Assembly: GCA_030549175.1 (NCBI GenBank)
Contig: JAUKUA010000006.1
Span: 3,224,001-3,288,000, forward strand
Length of the DNA: 64,000 nt
Direction of reading: 5' to 3'
Origin: Lasiosphaeris hirsuta
Lineage: Eukaryota > Ascomycota > Sordariomycetes > Sordariales > Lasiosphaeriaceae
Below are positions 22,087 through 32,402 of the stretch, in pieces. Position 1 is the stretch's first letter, and the number at the start of each line of letters is the position of its first letter. Under the pieces are notes generated by a model. That model made no database searches. It saw nothing but the letters and a program-made list of their open reading frames with translations, and had not been told where the DNA came from. A program made the position numbers and the translations under genes.

Positions 22087-23149
22087 TCGGTACCGCTTCA
22101 AGACATTCCATATATGGCGAGCCAGCCCATCGTTGCCGGTTGGACCGCTAGCAACACTGACAATGGCTTCGTTGGCCCCGGGTCCTTTGGGACGAGCGAT
22201 ATTATTTGTCACAAGAACTCCGCCAACGCAAAGGGACACGCCGTCGTAGCGGCTGGTGACAAGATTTTTGTCCAGTGGGACACATGGCCGGAGTCTCACA
22301 AGGGACCCGTCATTGATTACCTTGGCAACTGCGGGAGCGCCGATTGTGAGACCGTTGATAAGACTGCTCTTGAGTTCTTCAAGATCGATGAAGTTGGCCT
22401 TATCGACGACATCTAAGCCCCGGGTACCTGGGGATCAGACCAACTCATTGCCAATGACAACTCATGGCTTGTCTAGACACCCCTCTCCCATTTCACCCAG
22501 CTTTTATGTTCTCAGGTACGAGATCATTGTCCTTCACAGTGCCGGCCAGGCGAATGGAGCCCAGAATTACCCGCGATGCTTCAATCTCCAAGTTACTGGA
22601 AGCGGCAGCGCCGCCCACCTGGGCGTCAAAGGCACATCGCTTTACACCGCGACGGATCCTGGCATTCTTGTCAACATTTACACCTCTCTCAAGTCTTACG
22701 CCATCCCTGGCCCTGCTCTGATCTCCGGTGCAGTTGGCATTGCCCAGGCCAAGCCTGCCATCGCGACGTCGGCAACGGCCTTCACCGGTGCCGCTGCGGT
22801 ACTTGCCGGGACCCCAACAACGGCTGCAACTTCTGCCACCGCACAGACAACGAAGCCGAGTGCTACCACGCTGGTGACCACGATCACCGCAGCCACTCCA
22901 AGTGTTGCCTTACCGATAGCTACGGCCTCAACTGCCATCGTCGTTCCCACTACCGTTCCAACAACTGCTGTCCTGATGACTACCGCCGCTTCAACGACCC
23001 AGGCGACGGTCGTTGCCGGTGCGAGCTGCAATGCCCTCGCGCCCGTCCTTGCACCCGTCCCTACGAAGGCCACATCTTTTCTTGTATGCCGTTCGGCCTG
23101 CAATGGGTCTCTTTCTCTTCTGCCGCTGCTGTTTTCTTCCAACTCATAG
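22087..23149 (+). pseudogene. AA9 lytic polysaccharide monooxygenase, decayed
   Basis: AA9 enzymes are secreted copper oxidases that cut cellulose or xyloglucan. The surviving reading starts after a splice acceptor at 22086 and shows [58 protein letters not shown] (with the second copper His) and [19 protein letters not shown]. It then meets TAA at 22414-22416 and TAG at 22474-22476. The frame changes by one, and the fold continues with [18 protein letters not shown] and [16 protein letters not shown] (Gln and axial Tyr) and [11 protein letters not shown], followed by a Thr/Ala-rich tail to 23149. The first exon, with signal peptide and the N-terminal copper-binding His1, is not found; the leader runs straight into intron-like sequence. 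Loss of exon 1, two stops and a frameshift together make a functional enzyme unlikely. An assembly error would not explain all four defects. Confidence 0.82.
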
Positions 23150-24141
23150 ATTCTGGAATCTGATAGCGGGGCTTCTTCTTGCTGGATATATCGGCTTCAT
23201 TTCTGTGTATGATGAACATGTTGTGTCGGGATTCTGTTCCTTAGCGCAATTGTGTATTTTAGAGAGGTGTATTTATTACCTAACGGACTAAACTTCTGAA
23301 TTGACGGTTTATCCAACCTCCTGGTGGGCAAAGTCGAAGTGCGAAGTGTGCGGTAAGGGGTTGGAGATGTCGGAATATAATTTGATTTTCCGGTCTGTGA
23401 TGTTCAGGGGTTGTTTGATGTTGCTCACCTTGCTCCCTCACCTGCGTCGCTGAGGTGACGCCAATGGTGGCTGACCAGGGGTTTCAGCTCACCGCTAGGT
23501 CAGTAGCTGCCCCGCTTGGTCCCTGGATTTACCAAAAATATCCTCTTGCGTGTGTCTTGGCATTTTGCAGCTGCAGCCGTCCCATGATGTTTCCCACAAT
23601 ACATTTGTTCCCCGGCTGGCGACAGCGAATAAGCCCGATATGTCAGAAGATTGAATTTTGGATGGCAGCACAGATCACCCGCACTAGGTCCGTTCGGTAG
23701 GGACGCCGAAGCGAAGCGAGGCGACTAGGTGCCTTCCGTCCCGCGACCGCTTGTGACGGGAGCATCGGATGGGCTCGTCAACGGGCAGACTCATTTTAAC
23801 GAGGGCCCAAGAGATTATTCAGCCCCTGTCAGCGGTGTCTTACACATAGCACATGGACCAGCGTTTGTTTGCATTTCGCCTCCTTGGCCTGGCTCCTGTG
23901 TCTTTCTTTCCTTTCCCATCCGTCTCGATTTTTGCATCCTCGACCCATTTCTTGCCGTACCATTGTCATGCTGTAGATCTCGTCTTTTAGTGAGAACACC
24001 AAAACACAGCCTCATCTAAACTTTGGCATTGTTGGCGGCAGCACGTAAGAAGAGCGCACGAGATCGAATCTATTGGGACCTCCTGCTCCCATATTGCCAA
24101 GCCTGCTGCCCAGGCAGCGCGCGCTGATTGCCTAATTAATC
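23150..24141. other. Intergenic, no supported gene
   Basis: 3' flank of the AA9 relic and upstream region of the next gene. Short overlapping frames only; nothing recognised. Confidence 0.5.
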
Positions 24142-25484
24142 ATGGGGTGGATCCGCAACCCCTTCTCCAAGACCAAGTCCGAGTCTGAGCCTGCGACGCC
24201 GGCGCCGGCAGGCCCCGATGCGGACCCGGCACCAACGACACACGACAATGCCGACCCGGAGAGCGGCGACCGGCCTCGGCACTCAACCTCTTCCTTCTGG
24301 CACCACCACGTCCATGAAGTGCAGGCCCCGACTAAGAAACTGACAGGGCGCCAATTCTTTTACATCTTCGTCGTCGACGGGCTCGGCGCAATGGCGCTAT
24401 CAGGCGGTATCAACTTTGCGATCGCATACGGTGAGTAATCCTGCCACACACGCGTCGCGCATATCAAGACGTCCAACCTAACCTCCGACGCAGCCATGTA
24501 CACAACTCAAGACCTATCCACCAACCCGATCCGGCTCTGGCAGCTCCCCAACACGCTGGCCGGCGACGCCGGCCTCACCACCATCATCCAGAACATCATC
24601 ACCTGGCTGATCGAGTTGCTCATCGTGCAGCGCGACCTCAAGCACGGCGGCGTAGCCGCCATCGGCTTCGTGCCGAAACCGACGCACCCCTTCCTGCGCT
24701 GGTTCTTCTTCCTTGACCAGGGCCAACGCCCACTCTCCTCGCCCACCCCTCACCTAGTCGCCCCCTCCGCCGCGACCCGACCCATCCCCCACCACCTAAC
24801 CCCAACCAAGACGCCACCCCGGCATCCTCACCCGCACCCACGGCACGCGACCCGCCCGGCCCTGTCGCCCGCTTCACCACCTTCCTCCTCTCGCAGGCGC
24901 TGCGCGCCTTCCTCGTCGCTGTCGCCAGCTTCGTGCTCCTCTGGCCACCGGCCGTCGGCATCCTCACGGCCGTGGGCACGCGCAGCGGCGGCGACTGGGT
25001 CTTTGAGAAGACGTGGGCGCCGCAGGTGTTTAAGCTGGTGTACGGCGGGGTGCTGGCGCTGCTGACGACGCCGCCGTTTGCGGCCTTCTGGCTGATCCGC
25101 GGCGGGTGGGCGCAGATGGATGTGGCTGCGACTGCTGAGGAGGGGAGGGAGGGAGAGGTTGATCGGGCGGTGCCCGTGGTGGGTGGAGGAGGTGTTATTG
25201 CGAGTGAAGGGCATGTTGAAGTGAGCGAAGGGAGTGCGGAAGTAGTGAGTGGAGGTAATGGGGTGGCGGATGGCGGAGAAGGACCTGTTTTGTCTCCGGC
25301 GGAGGTGCCAGGGGAAGCGGCTACTGAAGCAGGCACCGAGGTAGCCGCAGGGGAGGGATCTAAGAGTGTTATGTCCCTACCATCAGAAGAGCAAACTGCG
25401 ATTGGGAGTGAAGCAGGCGATGAGGCAGAAGAAGAGGAAGGTTCTAAGGATGCTCCGCCAAAGACCGCAACGGACGTGGCATAA
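24142..25484 (+). CDS. Conserved fungal multi-pass membrane protein (DUF2456-like)
   Basis: Exon 1 is 24142-24430 and exon 2 starts at 24494; the intron is GTGAGT to CGCAG with a CTAACC branch site. The join gives INFAIAYAMYTTQD. Hydrophobic segments are visible at DGLGAMALSGGINFAIAY, TTIIQNIITWLIELLIV, LRWFFFLD, AFLVAVASFVLLWPPAVGI and FKLVYGGVLALL. I recall this arrangement from the uncharacterised fungal DUF2456 family; no function is known to me. The second intron is uncertain: the frame must shift by two between exon 2 and exon 3. A phase-compatible choice is donor GTCGCC at 24757 with acceptor CAG at 24896, giving 379 residues, but it would remove a reading (RFTTFLLSQ) that also looks coding. 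The C-terminal 130 residues are acidic and Gly/Val/Ser-rich, probably disordered. Confidence 0.7.
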
Positions 25485-25749
25485 TTGACGCATTCATGAG
25501 CACTACCAGTCGGAAGCATAAATTAGCATCAGCATCATGTTAGCATCACGTCGATTGGAACGACGTGGAATATGCGGGAATATGGCGCTGCTAGAACTTA
25601 TAGATAACCCCCTATGGTTTTCAGGGATCACTCAATGTTTATAGACTCAGGGATTAGAAAAGAACGAGGGCTAGATCAAATTACAGTCGGAGCCTTATAG
25701 ATGCACCAAATACTCAATTAATATTAATCCTCAACATCTATTATCCACC

Positions 25750-27411
25750 TCACGCTGGAGGCAGAAATGAAGCAAATAGTACCCCCTGGACCGAGGCATA
25801 AATGACCATGAACATGGTAATTCCACGGCCTAATCTCTCCCCGCGAATGAGCATCCCTGCCAGCCACCAGTACCACAGCGGATACCCAGATGATATCCGC
25901 GTGATAATTTGCACATGGTACATGGTGACAGCCAGCCCAGCAAGCAGCACCTGTGCGGCGGCTGCTGACCTGAGCAACGCCGCGAGACGGGCAGACTCAG
26001 CAGTGGGAGCTTTCTTCTCGACCTTCGGCCGTGCCCGGGCCGGGGGGAAGACGTAGTCCGATCCTGACTTGACCAGTATCACCAACAGCGGCCCGGCAAG
26101 GAGGAACAGGGGCAGGTTTGACAAATTCCAGTAGCGGAGGAATCCAGTGTTCCTACGCAACATCAGCAAAAATATGTCATGGGACGGGGGGATGAATGAG
26201 GCATTGAGAATGGTATTAAGAAAAGGACGTGGGGGGTTGCGCGTGCGTGTTCTTTCACAACTCACCAGTAATGCTGCTGGACAAATGCATATATGCTTGG
26301 AAAATAATCCTCACACCACGGCCGCCGAGGCTGGAGTGCATCTCCACCAGGAGCCTCGGCATCGGATGAGCCGGAACAGAACTGCTGATAGGCCACAGCC
26401 TGAGGGATGAGTGACCCAGCAGCCACGGCAACTCCACCTATGCCAAGAGCCGCCAGCCGCCGAAAGGTGTCTGCCACAGCGGCCGTCGGGCGATGGGATC
26501 GGCCGATGAACAAGGCGCTAGTAAAGCTGAGCAAGAGTTCGAGAAACTCCCAAGCAAAAGGAACACCGTTCAAGATGCCATTGCTACGGAAGGCAGTGGC
26601 AAGGCCAAAGAAAAGCCCCGCCAGGACGACAAAGCCATCTCGGGACCATGGTCCCGATGACAGACAGCTTCTAGCGTAGAGAAAGTAGCCAGTAAAAGAA
26701 AACAGAGCAAAACTGCTCTCGGCGTAGGGGGCTGAGAGAAAAAGACCAGCCGGAGATATGACATGCAAGAGAGCAGCTATCAGAGCTAGGAGGGACCCTT
26801 GGGGGTGGTGGGCAGGACGCCAGACGAAGAGGCCCAGACGATAGAGGACAACAGTCGACAGTAGGTGGGACGCGTTGGCGACGACAACTCCCACAAGGGT
26901 CTCCAGGAGGGCAGATTCTGGGCCTTCCTCTCGGGTCGCTCCATGCGGAATCAGGGTCTGTGGAATCAGACCGAACCGGGTAAGGGCTGAATAGCGCCGA
27001 AAGAAAAAAGAGTCAGATGGGATTCCGACGGCAGGTTTTAGGTGGTTTCAACAACATCGAAGAAAATATTGCGGAATGTTCGGATGGGGGCGGCTTACCT
27101 TGGACTAGGCCCCGAATGGCAATTGGTAGGCCAGTGCCAAAGGCCCACTCCTGCTCGAAGCGATAGCCACGGCGCGCGGCGCTGACAAAGTAGATGGCAT
27201 CCCAGCTCGCAAAGCGCACCAGCACCTTGCGGGGGAAACTCGTGCTGTTGCCATCGCTGCTGTCAAGGACAACAATGGCGGCTGACGTATCGTATGCGCT
27301 GCCCACACAGGTAGCCACCACAATGACGAAGAGGAACAGCTTCCAGGCTGCAAATGCCGTGACCAATATCCGGTAGGGGTGATCGAGGACATGTTGGTGA
27401 TGACCTCGCAT
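25750..27411 (-). CDS. GPI mannosyltransferase 2 (Gpi18/PIG-V)
   Basis: Three exons: 27411-27099, 26986-26266 and 26152-25750; introns of 112 and 113 bases; 478 residues. Gpi18 adds the second mannose to the GPI anchor precursor in the ER membrane. Matching features are FASWDAIYFVSAARRGY (conserved luminal Trp-Asp), EQEWAFG, the join VQALTRFGLIPQ, SPAGLFLSAPYAESSFALFS, ATAFRSNGILNG, WCEDYFPSIYAFVQQHYW and NTGFLRYWNLSNLPLFLLA. There are multiple hydrophobic spans along the length. Both splice joins restore conserved reading and phase, so the model is firm. It is convergent with the membrane-protein gene to its left (265-base gap). Confidence 0.92.
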
Positions 27412-29716
27412 TCTGACTCGGCCAGGGTTCGGGATTAGGAATTAGGGACTAGGGACTAGGCGTTGCAGGCTGGCTTCCAAGGCATGGTGCGTCGATCCAA
27501 TTTTTTGCTGCTGATTTCGAGATGGAGTCGGTTAAGGCGATGCATGTGTTTTTACTTCCAGAAAACCGTTGATGCACGAGGAAATGGGATGGGAATAGGA
27601 GAGGTGTGTGTGTGGATGTGACGTCGCCAGTTATTTGCGTGTCTCCGCAACCCTGGAAAATGCTGGGGCTGTGGTATTCGTACCTGCCGCGGGAAGCTTT
27701 GCCGAGTTTTGGTGCAAGGCAACAAGGGTCTTTTGCCCAGCGACGGAAGCAGCCGCAATCATGGCACGCCCCTAAAATCAAGAAAGTCTCCTATCATATA
27801 GTTTACATAACATTTCTCTGTGCACACACGGGCTGGCTCACCCGCAAACATACTACCCTACTATTATTCCGTTTGACTTGCATTTGGGCAGATCTCAGGG
27901 TTGATTAGGGTTAGGGTTAGCTGTGCTATCTCCCCGAGCATTGAGATTCAAGGTGAGGGCAAGGTGAAGGCGCCTGCGGAGAAGAGAGAAGGTGAGGCTG
28001 CACTAGTGTAGTGATCGCCCACGGGGTCGGGGCTGTATATTCTCCGTGGCAGAAAACCGTGCGGGGAATCAGCCTTACTGGCCCGCAAAGTCGGCGCGCT
28101 GGCCGAGTCGAGCTCAAGCCAAGCTCTTTGTGCGAGGGAATTGCGAAGTAATCACTCTGGCATTCGGCCGCTGACTCGGCCGAACGACATCAGGTGAAGC
28201 GGATTGGCGGCTAAAGGGTTGGTATGAGGCTCTCATGACAGTTGACGTATGATGGCCTCCCGTTCGATTTCCCGATCCCATTTGACCCATTTAATCCATT
28301 TCCTTGGCTACACGGCCAAGTCGCGCTTCTCATCCACCAGCCCAACCCCATTTGAGAATGGAACGCACCTGCTCCAGCCTGTGACTAGCAAGCCGAAACG
28401 GAGTCTCGGACTATAAGCCGCCTCCTCTCTTGAAGTTTCTTCAAGCGTCACTCGAGTGACACTTGAGCGAGACAGACGGTTGCCGAGACAGAGGCACTCG
28501 CAGCAACTCATTTCGAGCACATTTCGTTTCGAAACATGCGCAAGAGGTCGACCATTCGCCTTGTCCCAGCCTAGGCAGTCTGCCACCCCGCATTTTGTGT
28601 TGTCTGCGTAATCGACCGCTAGCTCACGTTCGCGACCGGAAACGGCCCTCAACTACAACACCGGCTTCTTCGGAACGCCCACCTAAGAGACTATCAAAAA
28701 CCGCCGCGCCGCATTCCCTACCTCCCTATTCTCACCTTTGCGAACGCCTCCATTGCTGGCTCCCTTACTATTACCGTCGTGAAATCCGTTGCGAAATCCG
28801 ACGGGGCGGTGTTCGTCAGAGTTACCTCACACTACCCTGCCTCGCTTGATCAAGCCCACCCTCTCCACCCAACCCACTCGGCACGCCGTCCGGTGGATGC
28901 TAGCTTGGGTGTCTTGCGTGTCCTGCACGCCCAATCCTGCGCTACAGGCGCCAGCGACTCTCTGATTTTATTTGTCGACACCTGATTCACTGCATCCCGT
29001 CGCTCCAGCTTCCAGGATCTGCCGTGTGGTCCGCCCCGCTGCCCCAGCGTTCCATTGGCGACCAGTTCATTGGCACCCTCACAGGTCGCGTTGGGGCCAA
29101 GCCAACTGGAAATATTGTTCCTCCTCTTTTTTCGACTCCCAATTTTCCCCTTTTTTTGAACTGCTCGCAGCAGGACGGCAGGCTACCTACGTATTGTTCT
29201 TTTGTTGTCCGACGTTCGTTTCTCAATTATGCACTTGTATCCGTTGCGAATTTAAACATGCACCTCATTTTGACCGCCGGGAACTGCCTCGAAAATTAAC
29301 TTAAGTTCGAACACGCCACGGCGTCGAACTGCCATCGATCGCGGGGCTAAGCTGCAAGCCGCCGTCGTATGACCGCATCGTCCGGAACGCCGCGCAATCC
29401 GCCCCTTCCAGAACCAGTGTCGTCGCTCCCGAGCAGGTTCCATTCAATCGGTCGACGCATAGCGGTTGCTCTATCTTCACCTTGCTAAGAACTACGGCCT
29501 CAAGAGCGCCTCTTGTCTCTCGTTCCCCCATCCCTCACAGTTACCGGCTAGCAGGCGTCTATGATACGACCCTCAAAACTCCAGTCCGCTCCCTCCTGGA
29601 CTAGGTGAAGCTGAAGCTGGTTCTTCGAGCCTTCTTTGGTATCTGTCGTGTCTTGGACCCCACTTGTTTCTTTCTTCTCAAAGACAGAAGGCTGTCCGGG
29701 GCCGCTAGCTTCTACC
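27412..29716. other. Intergenic / long leader with telomere-like repeat
   Basis: A short TTAGGG array lies at 27905-27920. From about 28.4 to 29.7 kb the plus strand is rich in C and T and has many short ATG frames, as expected for a long 5' leader or promoter of the gene at 29717. No separate gene is supported. Confidence 0.45.
27905..27920 (+). repeat. Interstitial telomere-like repeat
   Basis: TTAGGGTTAGGGTTAG, two full and one partial copy of the standard fungal telomere repeat, inside intergenic DNA about 490 bases upstream of the Gpi18 start codon. Confidence 0.85.
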
Positions 29717-31714
29717 ATGTTTCTGCACTCGGGAGCCAGCCTCCACGGCCATGAATATTCCAGCCGTCTGCCAGCTTCCTCCTCCCCTCAGGCGCCTCAC
29801 AACCTACGATCTCCTCTCTTACGATCCGCCTTCGTTCCTCCGACAAAAAACCGTGTGGCCCCAGTCCCTGGTGGTCCCCGTCCGCCTCCTGTCCTCCGAC
29901 ATCGACCGGTTTCTGACTATATCCCCCGGAAACTACTGGCTTCCGAACCCGCCGTGCGCTTTTTGGAGGTCGAGGAGAAGGGCAACAGGCAACAACGGCT
30001 GCAACAACCCCTACCCGTGATGCCAGAGGACATTGTCGCCTCCGACTCCGAGCTGAGTGAGACTGCCCTATCTATAGATGGCGCTGTTGCGAGGTCAACC
30101 CGCAGCCGGGGCCGTCGGCGCCGGCGTCGAGAGCCGCACAGGACGACCAGATACTTTCTTGGATATCCCGCGCCCAAAAAGCTCGGCAAGACTAAGGTGA
30201 TGCAGAAAGTTCTGCCGAGGTTGTTGCTCCAGTTACAAATAGCAACAGAGGATGGTCGGTCCCGCCCCGTAATGGAAGCATTCCCTTCGTCGCGGATCGC
30301 TGGTCCCGTGATAGCTCCCCGTCTGGCAAAGCGATTTCCGGGAATATTTGGAGTGAAGCGTCAACTTGGTTACGACGACATTGTGTTGGTGAGGCGGGAC
30401 GATGGGGATTCAACGTCCGAGGCCGACAGCGAGGGCGACGAGGGCTTGGAGACACGAAAGCTCCTCGCTGTTTATAGTCCCCTTAAACATTCCGATGAGG
30501 CAGAGATTGTCCTGGATGATGGGTCTGTGTGGGTTGCTACGCCCCGGGCGAATGGCTCGTACGACTTTGTTCACGTTGACGCCGAGGGAAATACCACGAC
30601 AGCACGTTGGGCTCGCAGAAGTACGACTGCGGCCCATCATACCAACCTACCCGCGGAGGCAGACACGTCCATGCCCATTCCATCTACAACACCTTCGCAA
30701 TCACGCTTCACCTTTAGCATGATCAATCCATTATCTCGTCGCCATCCGGTTATGGCTACCCTAACGCAGGCGACACTCGAAGTACAAGATACTTATACGT
30801 CTGTATCATCATCCTACGGTCGATACCCTCCCAACGCGACCGCAGGCCGGACCCTCTCGATGAACTCTACGTCATCACCTATTTCATGGGTTAGCACGGC
30901 CCCCAATTCGCCGTCCAAGCGGTCATTTGCCGGCTCAACGACCGACGGCGAGTCCGATTCTGGAATAACCTCTCTCATACTCGACCCTGAGCCTAAGCGG
31001 ACGGTCCACCCTATCGACGAGGCAACAAAGATGCTAATCCCTGTCACGGCCTTGTGGATAGCTCTCCGCTCGGGCTGGTCTCCAAATCACACACCCAGTA
31101 GTGGCGAGGGCCCGGTATCCCCCATCTGCACTCCCCGGCCAAGCCGCCGCAACACCTGGAGCCGGCCCAACTCCGAAGCGCCAGGTAGGACAACACCGCA
31201 GCCCTCCGAGGCAGGCGATACTGCGTCCCTTCACGTACCAAAACGCTACTCGATGCCCCTGCCCTGTACGGATAAAGCGACGGCGGCAGCGGTCCAGCTA
31301 GCCTCGGCGCTTGCATCAGCACCACCGTCACGCTCGACTACGCCAGTGTCGGTAACAAACGGGAGGCCCCGCCGTGCGACGAGCACCGGGGCTGCTTTTA
31401 TGCAGCGCCATATCCAAATGCAGTCGTCATCAGAGGCGAGCGAGCGTGAATCCGGCAGTCTAAGCAGGGGCGGAAGTGTCAATGGGAGGAAATCACACCA
31501 CCTAGCGTGTCGGCCGTCGCTTTCGCCGGGTGCTGTGGCAGAAGTTGACAGCGATATGACGATCAGAGCTCAAGCGCAGGGGACTGCTAGGGGTTTGGAG
31601 AATAAGATTGGGCATGCACCGAAACAAACGGGCATTGGTGCTGAAAAGGAGGACGACAGGAAAGGGGTACGTTCACGGCTGGTTAGGTGGATCCACAAGC
31701 TGGGAGCGCGCTAG
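29717..31714 (+). CDS. Unrecognised disordered protein, 665 residues
   Basis: Single open frame starting at ATG 29717 in TACCATG; the frame is open 27 codons further upstream but without an ATG. No domain is recognised. Visible parts are a Pro-rich N-terminus, an acidic stretch (MPEDIVASDSELSETALS), a strongly basic run (RSRGRRRRRREPHR) that could be a nuclear localisation signal, a better ordered segment about 150-300 (GYPAPKKLGKTKVMQKVLPR, RFPGIFGVKRQLGYDDIVLV, EIVLDDGSVWVATPRANGSY), then long Ser/Thr/Pro-rich sequence and a basic end (RLVRWIHKLGAR). Codon use and absence of stops over 2 kb support a real gene. The long CT-rich upstream region may be a regulated leader. I do not assign a function. 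Confidence 0.75.
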   Translation: MFLHSGASLHGHEYSSRLPASSSPQAPHNLRSPLLRSAFVPPTKNRVAPVPGGPRPPPVLRHRPVSDYIPRKLLASEPAVRFLEVEEKGNRQQRLQQPLPVMPEDIVASDSELSETALSIDGAVARSTRSRGRRRRRREPHRTTRYFLGYPAPKKLGKTKVMQKVLPRLLLQLQIATEDGRSRPVMEAFPSSRIAGPVIAPRLAKRFPGIFGVKRQLGYDDIVLVRRDDGDSTSEADSEGDEGLETRKLLAVYSPLKHSDEAEIVLDDGSVWVATPRANGSYDFVHVDAEGNTTTARWARRSTTAAHHTNLPAEADTSMPIPSTTPSQSRFTFSMINPLSRRHPVMATLTQATLEVQDTYTSVSSSYGRYPPNATAGRTLSMNSTSSPISWVSTAPNSPSKRSFAGSTTDGESDSGITSLILDPEPKRTVHPIDEATKMLIPVTALWIALRSGWSPNHTPSSGEGPVSPICTPRPSRRNTWSRPNSEAPGRTTPQPSEAGDTASLHVPKRYSMPLPCTDKATAAAVQLASALASAPPSRSTTPVSVTNGRPRRATSTGAAFMQRHIQMQSSSEASERESGSLSRGGSVNGRKSHHLACRPSLSPGAVAEVDSDMTIRAQAQGTARGLENKIGHAPKQTGIGAEKEDDRKGVRSRLVRWIHKLGAR

Positions 31715-32402
31715 AGACGCCCTGTGAGATTTGTGTGCCATGGCGTTGCGTCGAGGTCGTAGCCGTCGGCCGTTGTGACGTGGCGTCACGAATACAACTC
31801 AATTGAATAAATAAGTTACCCATCATCTCTCTGGTATCCTGCGTTGTGCGCTCTCTGTGGTGGGCTTAGTGCGAGATCCTGTCAGGGGTTGACGCTAGGA
31901 GGATATATTATCTTTGACCGCACAAGCTATTGCATACGGCCATACCTTACCGTCCTGAAAACGGAGCGCACTGGATAGTCCCCAACTCGAGCCTAAAAGA
32001 CCACAAAATGTGGCGGCCGCGTTTCCCGGACGCCGTTGCTTAGAAGGCTGAGGAACACCAGCCCATTGCTTTGCTACAAACGGCATTGAACAGCATCTGG
32101 ACGTAGGTGGTGGGCGGGGTGGCAGGCAAGTCGATGTACGAAGTAGTACAATCCGACCCTGGTCCTTTTTTCCGCGTGGCCCCTCCTCCGGGGCCCAAAG
32201 GGAAAAATTGTAGTTCTGGAAAGGCCTTTCAGAATTGAGAAAAGGCATGTTTGGTATTTCATCAGGCCTTTCCATCATCAAAAAAAGGCATTTGTGGCGC
32301 TTAAAAGATCTTTCTGATATTTAAGAGGTCTTCCCCGTTTCCGTACAGGGCATTAAAGTTCCACGCTAATAAACAAACAATGCTTAGATTGTAGTCTTGG
32401 AA
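31715..32402. other. NLR 3' flank with AAAGGC-type motifs
   Basis: No gene. Near 32215-32300 the plus strand holds several copies of AAAGGCCTTT, AAAAGGCAT or AGGCCTTTCC, matching similar motifs on the other side of the NLR gene. Confidence 0.45.

Noticed and set aside
24638..25519. 293-codon minus-strand frame opposite the membrane-protein gene
   Set aside because: Ser/Pro-rich antisense shadow; the plus-strand reading has conserved membrane segments.
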